Part shown: positions 55,301 to 64,000 of the stretch, in pieces | How positions within the stretch are numbered: the first letter of the stretch is position 1 | Layout of the letters: each line of letters opens with the position of its first letter | From: Dimorphilus gyrociliatus | Taxonomy: Eukaryota > Annelida > Polychaeta > Dinophilidae | Length of the DNA stretch: 64,000 nt | Assembly (NCBI GenBank): GCA_904063045.1 | Contig: CAJFCJ010000007.1 | Coordinates: 4,161,404 to 4,225,403, forward strand | Reading direction: 5' to 3' | Made by a program: the position numbers and the translations under genes | The notes under the pieces: model-generated | What the model saw: only the letters and a program-made list of their open reading frames with translations | Told to the model about the DNA's origin: nothing | Databases searched by the model: none

Positions 55301-55489
55301 TTCCAAGTAAGATTAGTCGGCTTTATTAAAAGTTCAATTTTTTTTAATACAATTTCTCTTTATATTTTAGTTTTGGCCTATAAAGACGAACAAACTATTG
55401 TTGGATATTTAAAAGTAACAGTTAAATGCTTACAAGCTTTACAAGCTGTTCGTGAAGAAATGCAAACACCACCGGCAACGCCTACATAG
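49373..55489 (+). CDS. RPGRIP1L: RPGRIP1L ciliary transition-zone protein
   Basis: RPGRIP1L scaffolds the ciliary transition zone with NPHP1/NPHP4. The gene has many short exons. From MDNIPTLGTSNRRKFS, a long coiled coil runs to about 51830. A first C2-like domain has GHNMFEIHIKRVVLTPEAIE, VFCTYDFYEFETQATPVLRA and EFTSQYIVKTDDFFLYYLQK, close to vertebrate RPGRIP1L. A second C2 follows (VLTVKIKHGSKIFARCEGVQ; PSSFVVYKFFDFPDHDT). A Glu-rich linker (about 53100-54180) leads to the C-terminal RPGR-interacting domain: VTIAIGELSLCEESPLLED, DLYVAYQFLGIDPKE and MIVSEPQDEEADCEDVGIAF. The protein ends TPPATPT-stop. Exon boundaries in the acidic linker are less certain. It indicates a ciliated animal. 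Confidence 0.93.
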
Positions 55490-55834
55490 CTGTCTCTTTC
55501 TGTCGAACTACATTATATGTCTTTATATTTCGTAATAGTTTAGTTTATTCTGTTCTTTTCAGCTCTTCTTTATTTTCTTACATTTTTTATCGTATTGAAA
55601 GAGATAAAACGATCGAAAGTTAGTGTTTATTTCAATTTTGAAATAAATTACATAGGCCTTATTTTATTGGTCTGAAACTATTTTGACAAACTTGCATTTT
55701 GGACAAACTTTTAGCGTGCGTCTATAAACAATGTTTAATTTAAGGGAGAATATATTATAGCGTATTTAACCTTGACATTCCGGTATAGAGGCCAGATTTC
55801 TGGTTTATACTATATTGAATGTAATATATAAAAA
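55490..55834. other. Spacer between RPGRIP1L and acyl-CoA synthetase
   Basis: 345 bp with 3' UTR and promoter sequence only. It contains an AGGCCT palindrome near 55656. Confidence 0.4.
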
Positions 55835-58015
55835 ATGGCTGTTCGTCTACTCTATTCAAGGATTTTTTCAAGAAAGATTTCTCCAAATATTTTAAGATCA
55901 TTGTCATCTCTTTCTATATGTGCTGATGGATCGTTAAAGAGTCCATATCCAGATATTGAAATTAAAAAGCTTAGTTTCCCAGATGCTTCCTTTTCGGCTT
56001 TGGAAAAATTTGGGCCAAAGGTTGCTTTAGTGAGTATACTATTTGTAAAGCTTGAAAACTATTGTTATTTGTGTATGGGAGGATAGCTTGCAGACAGGAT
56101 AAATTTTTCTTGCTTATTCAATGTGAGACTCTAGATCGATCTAAATTGAGGACAAGGTTTTTTTTATTCTTTACAAAAGAGTGCATAGGATTTTGCGTAT
56201 GTAACAATCTTATAATTTTAAGTATAATTTATGATAGAAAGCTAATAACAAATCACTATTAGTTATTAAGAATAAAGATAGTTGTATTAATTAAAGATTG
56301 GCTTTAAATAGAGTATAAGAAAAATGATATCAATGATAAAGTCTTGTATCAATAGAAAAAAGATATTAGTTTAATTTAATCTTTCCCTATCAGATTGATG
56401 TTGAATCACAAAGAGAGGTAACCTATTCGAATCTTCTGGACCAGACTGTAAAAGTAATTAGCTCCTTAAAGAAACTTGGACTAGAAAAGGATGATATCGT
56501 TACAATATGCTCAACAAATAACTTAGAATATTTTACAATATTTTTGGCAATAGTTTCAATAGGAGCCATTCCAAGTACGGTTAATCCAGCTTATCAACAG
56601 GAAGATTTACAGAGAACTTGTGAAGTTACAAATTCAAAATTCCTGATAGTATCGAGCCAACTAGCTAATATTGCTAAGAATGTTAAATCCGAACACTTAA
56701 AAGCTGTAATGACCCTTGACCAGCCAGTTGATGGATGTTTATCATTTCAACAATTATTAGACGATGATGGTTCAGCATTCAGCGATAATTGGAATTTTAA
56801 AGTTGAAGAGGATACTCTAGTTTTACCATTTTCCAGCGGAACAACCGGTTTACCTAAAGGTGTAATGCTAACTCATTACAATGTCTACTCAAATATAAGA
56901 CAAACATTGTAAGTTAATTAACTGGAATCTTTTAATTTATTAGATATAAAAGTGAATTCTTTCCCTTTGTTTTTTTAGCAACGAACACACAAAAATTGAC
57001 TTTTTCAATAAGAAAATATTAGGAGTCTTACCTTTCTTTCATATTTATGGACAAGTTGTTATACTTTTGGGAACGATTTTTCAAGGAGGAACCATTTTAG
57101 TTCATTCTAAATTTGAACCCCAACAGTTTTTGAAAAGTTTAAATGATTATAGACCGGAAATTCTTCCACTCGTGCCACCGTTAGTCCTATTTATGGCCCA
57201 TCACGCTAAAAACGCTTGTCCTGAATTTTCAGCCTATTGCGAGATGGTTCTATGCGGAGCAGCACCATTGAGTAAAGGTTTAAGTAACAAGTTTTGTTCA
57301 GAATTGAATTTCAATAGATTACTTGGGGCTTATGGTTTGACCGAGACAAGCCCAGTAACGCACGTTAATCCTTACGATGCTCCCCGTGCAGATACTGTTG
57401 GCTTTACATTACCGAATGGTTACACCAAACTTGTTGATCCAGAAACTGGCAAAACTGTTTCCGAACCGAATGTCGAAGGTGAAATATGTATCAAAGGCCC
57501 TCATGTAATGAAGGGCTACTATAAAAATCAGAAAGCCACCGATGAAATGATTAAAGGAGAATGGCTACATTCAGGAGATATTGGACAATTTCATACAGAT
57601 GGTCATTTTAGCGTAACCGACCGTATAAAAGAACTTATAAAGTATAAGGGATATCAGGTAGCACCGGCGGAATTGGAAGGCATTCTCCTAACGAATGAGT
57701 TTGTAGCTGACGCAGCCGTCATTGGAAAACCAGATGAGGAGGCAGGTGAACTACCTACAGCTTTTGTTTTATTAAAACAAGGTTCTGAAACAACCGAAGA
57801 AGATTTATTACAATACGTGGCCGGTAATATATTTTCGCTTATAATATCTCTTTTTAAACAAGTTTTTTATTGTATTATCTTTAAAATTAACAGAGAGAGT
57901 CGCACGTCAAAAGAAACTTAGAGGTGGAATCAAGTTTGTCAAAGAAATTCCAAAAGCACCAAGTGGTAAAATTTTAAGAAGAGTTTTAAAACAACAATTA
58001 ATTGCGAAATCTTAA
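55835..58015 (+). CDS. 4-coumarate-CoA-ligase-like acyl-CoA synthetase
   Basis: A member of the AMP-forming ANL superfamily that activates a carboxylic acid to its CoA ester through an acyl-adenylate. Exon 1 (55835 to about 56029) starts [20 protein letters not shown], a basic, Ser/Arg-rich stretch like a mitochondrial presequence. Later exons give the P-loop [29 protein letters not shown], the adenine motif [28 protein letters not shown] and the hinge [20 protein letters not shown]. The last exon carries the catalytic lysine in [10 protein letters not shown] and ends LIAKS-stop. Animal 4CL-like proteins include luciferases and peroxisomal enzymes ending SKL; AKS is at best a weak peroxisomal signal. 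Substrate cannot be predicted. Confidence 0.9.
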
Positions 58016-58589
58016 TAATTTCCCAAATTAATTAGTTTTCTCTAATCGATTTGTTAAAAATTGGTAATCTATATTTTCCTTTAATTTTAAATTTCAATCA
58101 TTTTAATCCTTTTGATTATAACGAATGTATTAAAAAATTTGAATAAAACATAGAATATACAACTATTACTAATACTCATAAACAGAAGGAATATTACAGT
58201 AATTTCGTGACTATAAATAGAAATTTTGAAGAGTAAAAAAAGATGGCATTAAAAATTCCTTTAAGCATAAAAAGCACATTTATCGCTTTAAACTGAAATA
58301 TAAGATTATTCACGTGTGACTAATATTTGCATTTTCTCACATTAAAGTAACCAAAAAGTAACAAAAAGTTGAATCGTACAGATATCCTGCTTTATCATTT
58401 GTATAGGAGATGTAAAAGTTTATAAGGAAGAATCCTTGATATGATGCACATTATAAAATAAAAAAAAGATATGATAATTGAGTTCGTGACGAATATTGAA
58501 AGACAGTTTATCAAATATCATAGCTCTTATATATATACGTAGTCGTTTTTACGACTCTTCACTTCTACTCAAGGTTTTCAAAGAAACAA
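58016..58589. other. Spacer upstream of Ig-like receptor
   Basis: 574 bp, strongly AT-rich. A TATATATATACG near 58530 lies about 60 bp before the next start codon and could be a TATA element. Nothing else seen. Confidence 0.4.
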
Positions 58590-61500
58590 ATGGAATTTCT
58601 TACTAAAGTATGCGTACATCTGATATATTTTGCATCCTTATACTTAACAATACTTGGACAACCAGGTAAATAGAAAGTCAATAGAAAACACTTTAAAATT
58701 CATAATATATATAGATATCAACTGTATTGGCTATTCGTTAAATGGAGAGAATGAAACTTACAATTGTCCGGATATTACAACCTCTGATAGAGGTAATCTT
58801 TTTAAATGTTTCGTTGAAAACGAAAATGAAAAAACTCCAAAATTGTCATGGTAATACAAGTACCTTTATTTATAATTTATTCACGTAAATTATTGATATT
58901 AGGTATAAAAGAGGCGATTTAATAAAGAAGATAACAGCCAATAAATCTTGCATACTTGATGAAGACTATACATTAACAACTAATTATTCATGTATTGTTG
59001 AATGGGCTAATGGGAAAACCCAACGTTTTGATATAAAAGGAATTGACATTAATATACCAAGTTTGGTTTTTCTTTAATTAAATACTTTTATTCTAAAACT
59101 TACTTATACGAATAGTTGGTTGGTGGACTAAACATATAAAACCCCCTATGAATGTTCTGCAAAAACTTTGCATTAGATCAGACCAAAAAAATAGTGTCAC
59201 TCTTAGAGGGGACGTTGAAAGTGCTCTTAAAGGTGATCCAGCTGAAGACTTTTCCTGGATATTAGCCGAAGCTCCTGGTAAAACCAGATTATTAACCTAT
59301 AATGACATAATATTCTCAAGTAAGAATTTATTTCATATCTTCCTAACAAGAATTTGTACTTTTATTACATTAATTCAAATAGATCAATCTTCCAAATATG
59401 CAATAGATAAGTTTTATAACTTGGTTATAAAAGATGTTGAACCATATGACGCAACGAAATATATATTTGATTTTAGACCAGTTTCACAATCATTATCAGC
59501 ATTTTTTGGTGTTGTTGAATCGGATCTTCTCTGCAACGGCCTCAGACGCAATTCTGTATATAATTCTTTCAGATGCCCTAACCTTTCGGTACCAGATAAT
59601 AAAGATGCTATTATCTCTTGTACGCTTAAATATACCTTTCTCTATAAACCAGTATTTTCATGGTATTATTCATTTACATAAATTTGCATACAATTTGAAT
59701 ACTATATAATTTTTATATCTAAATAATTAGGAAGAAAAATGGTGAAAATTTAAACACAGTTGAGCATTTGCACGAAGGTGAAGGACTACTTACATCTTGT
59801 ATTTTAGCTGAAAATTTAAAAGATGAAGATGAGTATGAATGCTCGGTACAAATACAAACTAGTTGAATCAGCTGAGATTTTTATAATTGTTTGTCCTTTT
59901 GTGGTATAGGTTGAATGGGGGCCTCCTACAGAGACTCCTCAATCAAGTCCGTTTTGCCAACCAACACAATTCTACTGCGTAGAAGCTCCAAATTCACCAG
60001 GCTATAAAGATGTTTGCAAAATCAAAGGCAGTCAAGTAACAACCAATGAACGACGTAAGATAAACAAGTTTTTTTTATAGAGATAATAACAAATATAGAA
60101 AATCGGCTATTTAACTAATTAATTATTAAAATTTATTCAGAACACTCCACTATCTTTTCAAAATTGGAAAATGTATTAGCAAAACCGGGTGATAATATTG
60201 TTCTAAAATGCGAAACCGGATCTAACAATTCTCCGAATAAATGGTATTTCTATGGCAATGGAACGAGTGTTCAAATTTCAAGTAGTTCTGATATATTGAA
60301 TGAATATAAAGATAAATATGATATTGAAGGAAATTTCAACTTGAAAATAAAATACATGACTCCTTCTGAAAGTGGAAGATACGAATGTGTATGGAACGTT
60401 GATGACTGTACACCTAGAGGATTACATGTTTATCTTGGCTTAGGTTAAATTAATAAATAGATTACTGTATAATGTATTTAAATTCTATTAGAGAAAATAT
60501 CTTTATTCACATAAATAGCCGATCAATCTTTATCTGATTCAACTCTTGTGAAAACTCAGTCTTCAACTGTTGTCATTGAATTTGTAAGTGAAAGAACAAT
60601 AAATATGTATATTTATATATCAGTGTAAAGTCTATTTATAGATGAAAGAGTCATATGATGATAAGGTAACAACGGAATTGAAAGGTTTTTTAAGTTGCCA
60701 ACTGAAGTATAAATATCTATGGCAACCAATGATTAAATGGTTAGTATCATAAAAAATTTGGCAAAAATGTATAATTTGATCTATTTGGTTTATTAGGTAT
60801 GAAGATGACGTTCTTATAGATATTGATTCGGTCACGGCTAAGACAGATGACTCAAATGAAGGCTATAGATCTTGTATACTTGTAAATTATAACATTAGCA
60901 AGACGTATAGATGCGATGTAAAGTGAAAATAAGTTTCATTACATTTTAACCTATTAACAGCGTAATAATTACAGATAGGATGGGAAGAACCTCCTCTCAA
61001 CTTAATATGTAATAGTACATTCAATCCTGATGATAGTTGTGTAGATGCAAATAACTCTCCTAACTACGCACAAGCAATAATCTTGAACATATCAAATACC
61101 AATAATATTTCAATAGTAACCGGTATTACAAAAATAATTATTTATTAATTAATAATCTTTAGATCATTAATTAAACTATTTAGAGGATGATATTGACAAG
61201 CTTTTAGAGAGTTGTAAAGTAGTGCCTCAAAATTGGACGTATCCCCCAATCATTATTGAACAGATTGAAAAAAGTATTATAAATCATTTAACTAATGAAT
61301 ATTAGTTGATACATTAATTTCTTTCAATATAGATGATAATAAAGCATTAATTATTGGTTTAACTGTAGCAGCTGGACTTATAGTAATAATATTGATAATA
61401 TTAATAGTAATTGCCTGCTGTAGGGAAAAGGATAATCGAAAGATAGCTACAGCCGAATCTAATAAAATTGATAAAATATCTGATGGTAAATTTAACTTAT

Positions 61501-61882
61501 TAATGATTTTTTAGCATATGATTTCTATCTTATATTCATTTCATTTGTTCATTTTCTATTTTCTGCTTTATTTGATTATTTATATAGTAAATTGATTACA
61601 GCAAATTTTAAGATTTATCAACCAGAAAGTTATTATGCAAATATGGTTGTTTATAAAGTGAGCTTTATAATTGAACACATTCTCAAAGGTGTTATTTTTC
61701 TTTTATACTTAATTACTAATTATTAATTATTATATAATCATCTACTTCATTTAGGTCCAGAGAAATTATTCATAATACAAAGACCAGCGTCGAACAATAT
61801 TTACAATTCTCACCGTAATTGCACCTCTACAGAAAATATAATTAAATTTGAAGATGTTGAAATTGGGATGCATGTTTCCTAG
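58590..61882 (+). CDS. Ig-like single-pass receptor of unknown family
   Basis: The start MEFLTKVCVHLIYFASLYLT is a signal peptide, cleaved near GQP. About ten short exons follow, encoding pairs of Cys-containing Ig-like units separated by a WG/GW hinge: IGWWTKHIKPP, VEWGPPTETPQ and IGWEEPPLN occupy equivalent places, so the ectodomain looks built from repeats of about 100 residues. The unit at 60164-60448 is the clearest Ig fold: PGDNIVLKCETGS, KWYFYGNG and the SGRYECVW C-terminal strand. A membrane helix near 61340-61420 reads ALIIGLTVAAGLIVIILIIL, followed by CCREKDNRK. The tail contains tyrosines in QPESYYANMVVYK and NNIYNSHRN and stops at GMHVS. YYAN resembles a Y-x-N SH2 docking motif. 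I know no named family; a recognition receptor or adhesion protein is a guess. Confidence 0.7.
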
Positions 61883-62440
61883 TGAACGAAATCATAATAA
61901 TCATAATAATAATATTGACTGCTGTGGTGATAGTAATATATTTATCTGTCCAACTATCATATAGAAAATATTAATGAACGTTTAGAATCCATTATAATTC
62001 CTTAATTTACAGAAAAGGAAACATGAAATTCCTCGATATAGGAAGGATTTCCCTCTGAAGAGAAAGGGAATAAAATATTAATAACAAGATAACAGAATCT
62101 ATACCATCATTGATTCTTCATTAATTACAATCAAAATGTTTAAGTTTTTCTCAAACTCTTCCTCTATTTCATACGTTATATTTTATAATAAACAGCATAT
62201 TTCTTATGAATATATTTGTAAATACACAGTGATTAATCTCGTTTAGCATAGATTTATATGTTGTTTTTTTAGTTATTACTATTTCAAAACTATAGTCAAG
62301 TTGCCAAAGGGTCAAAATATTACCGGTACACCTATTAATTGTAGTTTATCAGTCAATACTTAATATAGTAAAAGGTGAAGGTCAGTTTATTCTGAGAAAG
62401 TGTGTATAAGTTCAAATCTTAGAGTAGACCAATAGTAAGA
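61883..62440. other. Spacer between Ig-like receptor and MGST1
   Basis: 558 bp AT-rich, with 3' UTR and promoter sequence. No coding signal seen on either strand. Confidence 0.4.
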
Positions 62441-62985
62441 ATGTCTCCCAGCGTTCTGTTAACACTATCGAACCCTGTGTTTGCAAAATTTGTATTCCAT
62501 GCTACGCTATGTCTAGCGAAGATGTTGAGTCTTGGAATATTGACATCTATAAAGAGGTCAGCAACGTTAGTGATGAGTAGTCCAGAGGATAGATCGTGGT
62601 CTTATTTTGTGGGTAAAACTCCTAAAGACGCTAAAATTATTCACAACGACGATAGAATTGAAAGAGTTAGAAGGTAAATCTTTGCTAATATTAATTGTTA
62701 CCATTTAGCTTATAATGTCTTTCTTATTTTTACAGAAATCACCTGAACGATGTCGAAAACATCTACTTGTTTGTCCTAATTGGCTTTTTTTACGTACTAA
62801 CTCAACCAGACCTTTCTACTGCTACGTGGCATTTTAGAATATTTACCATCTCTCGCTTTATTCACACACTCGTCTATCAATTAGCAGTTAAACAACCAGC
62901 GAGAGGTTCCGCATTTTTTGTAGGTGTTTTGGTAAATGTTTCTATGGCTTTTAGTATCTTGTTTAACGGAGCTTTGAGCTTTTGA
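62441..62985 (+). CDS. MGST1: Microsomal glutathione S-transferase 1 (MAPEG family)
   Basis: An integral membrane enzyme that conjugates glutathione to electrophiles and reduces lipid peroxides. Exon 1 runs from MSPSVLLTLSNPVF to the RR at about 62675; the second exon begins after an AG near 62737. The junction reads RIERVRRNHLNDVENI, the MAPEG signature ERVRRAHLNDLENI. Helices: FVFHATLCLAKMLSLGILT, YLFVLIGFFYVLT, FTISRFIHTLVYQLAV and FFVGVLVNVSMAFSILF. QPARGSAFFVGVLVNVSMA matches QPNRALSFFVGYGVTLSMA of mammalian MGST1. It is about 155 residues, family-typical. PTGES is a close relative, but the C-terminal segment favours MGST1. Confidence 0.92.
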
Positions 62986-63236
62986 TTTATTCGAATTCTA
63001 TACAAATTTTCCATAGTTAAACTTAACCAACTTTTCTGCATATTGAAATATAATTGACAAATAAAAGTCTTTAATACAAGTTTTTAATCAAATAAAATGT
63101 TATACTCTATTAATTGCGAAATATCTTGAAATCAGTTTGATAATTTAACAACAATTTTTATCTCATTCCCAGAAAACAGAGTTCTAAACAAATATACGGT
63201 GCTGCCATCTATATCGGACTACACAGGCAACTTAAT

Positions 63237-63244
63237 ATGCAAAT
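63237..63244 (+). promoter_or_regulatory. Octamer ATGCAAAT upstream of U4 snRNA
   Basis: An exact octamer about 65-72 bp before the inferred U4 5' end. In vertebrates octamers sit in distal elements of snRNA promoters; here it lies near the usual proximal-element position, so its role is uncertain and it may be chance in AT-rich DNA. Confidence 0.35.
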
Positions 63245-63308
63245 AGGCTGCTCAGGTGCTCAGAGGAAAACAATTTATACTAAAGCAGTTAATTTTCAAA
63301 TGGAGGTT

Positions 63309-63449
63309 ATCTTCGCGCAGGAGCAATTCCGCCACCAGTGAAGTTATCTGAGGTGCGGATATTGCTAGTTGAAAACTATACCCAATTCCCCGCGATATTC
63401 GCTTGAAATATTAGTGAGTAATCGCAATTTTTGTCGGCTAGAAATAGCC
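63309..63449 (+). ncRNA. RNU4: U4 spliceosomal snRNA
   Basis: U4 pairs with U6 in the tri-snRNP and is released by Brr2. The 5' end ATCTTCGCGCAGGAGC can pair with the U6 CCUGCGC and AAGGAU segments (stem II). The 5' stem-loop at about 63321-63357 keeps the kink-turn pattern (GTGA...CTGAGG) that binds 15.5K and Prp31. Stem I is GCTAGTTGAAAACT at 63364-63377 (GCTAATTGAAAACT in vertebrates), followed by CCCAATTCCCCGC at 63381-63393. The Sm site AATTTTTG is at 63426-63433, and a short terminal hairpin GGCTA-GAAA-TAGCC closes it at 63436-63449. Total about 141 nt, the standard length. It is very likely functional because the conserved elements are complete and changes in stem II keep pairing. Confidence 0.9.
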
Positions 63450-64000
63450 AAATATCTAAATAATAAAGACGAGAGGGTCTAAATTGCCTGTGCTATTAGA
63501 TCTAAACAACGGGCACTTTTTCTTATATATACTATGTAAATAGTGTATATCATATTTTCCATAGAGCTCAAATACACTTAAATTCATTATCTATTACACA
63601 AACGGCTTTCAATTTTGATGATCTTTTTTTATCTTCCTTATTCTCATTGAATCATATCACTTGGAATATTCGTGCTACTCTTACTAATTGGGTCAACATA
63701 AAATAATGTTTGGTAGAGGGGTTTACTCCCTCACAACAGATTTGAATTTATTATAGAAGAGACTATGTCTAAATCTTTTACTCGTTAAAATTCAATATGT
63801 TGCTTGGTCTTTAAGTACTTTATATAAGAGACTTAGCAGATTAATTTGCTGCATCTATACTTTCTTGACTTTGAGGTCCTGGCTATTTTTTAGGTTTCTT
63901 ATGATTGAAACTGCAAACTATTTGCAACCATCAGAAGGGAGAAAGAAAAGCGTGAAATAAATGAAAATAGAATATTTGAGGTTGCAAGATGTAGGAGAAG
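63450..64000. other. Right-edge sequence with no recognised gene
   Basis: No coding exon or RNA was recognised. It will contain the 3' end signal of the U4 gene near its left end. A small inverted repeat GAGGG...CCCTC lies near 63717-63733. Confidence 0.35.

Noticed and set aside
63717-63733. GAGGG...CCCTC hairpin as a histone-type 3' stem-loop or terminator
   Set aside because: Sequence does not match the histone stem-loop and there is no histone gene nearby.

Overview
The window is nuclear DNA from a small-genome invertebrate animal. Genes are densely packed on both strands, most introns are about 45-100 bp with GT-AG ends, and spacers are AT-rich. The gene set is metazoan: RPGRIP1L, Bcl-2 family, tetraspanin, TRIM, vasa with zinc knuckles, TMEM145. 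The compact layout and the CCHC-knuckle vasa suggest a lophotrochozoan, perhaps a miniature annelid; that placement is inference. No transposon, CRISPR array, operon or viral element was recognised.

Layout: ACIN1-like (-, 499-2740), PRPF31 (+, 2951-4579), NME3-type nucleoside diphosphate kinase (+, 4825-5439), ICE2/NARG2 (-, 5584-9750), SNRNP200/Brr2 (+, 9846-16630), a tetraspanin (+, 16975-18437), CNOT10 (+, 18661-21249), a Bcl-G/BCL2L14-like protein (-, 21521-23436), a SENP1/2-type SUMO protease (-, 24989-27363), CISD3 (+, 27595-28336), a CAP-domain/mucin-stalk/EGF-like/transmembrane protein (+, 28958-33136), a TRIM protein (+, 33930-35643), a ZIP zinc transporter (+, 36570-37505), a TMEM145/GPR180-family seven-helix protein (-, 38029-43485), vasa/DDX4 (+, 46249-49046), RPGRIP1L (+, 49373-55489), a 4-coumarate-CoA-ligase-like acyl-CoA synthetase (+, 55835-58015), an Ig-like single-pass receptor (+, 58590-61882), MGST1 (+, 62441-62985) and a U4 snRNA gene (+, about 63309-63449). 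Exon models were built by hand from reading frames, splice sites and phases. Small errors in exon ends are possible.

The most striking structure is in the TMEM145-like gene. Three positions carry tandemly duplicated, phase-matched alternative exons. There is a pair in the extracellular domain (69 and 93 nt), a pair covering transmembrane helix 1 (72 and 72 nt), and a triplet covering the end of helix 6 through helix 7 (121, 121 and 121 nt). If each set is spliced mutually exclusively, one gene could make 12 receptor isoforms. A second unusual gene is the CAP-domain protein, whose Thr-rich stalk is encoded by 13 consecutive symmetric phase 1-1 exons, so any of them could be skipped without a frameshift.

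Several genes belong to pre-mRNA splicing: PRPF31 and SNRNP200 both act on the U4/U6.U5 tri-snRNP, the U4 RNA itself lies at the right end, and ACIN1 is a splicing-associated nuclear protein. The rest cover transcription of snRNA genes (ICE2), mRNA deadenylation (CNOT10), germline (vasa), cilia (RPGRIP1L), apoptosis, SUMO, metal and lipid functions. Three gene pairs are divergent, with about 95-230 bp between start codons.
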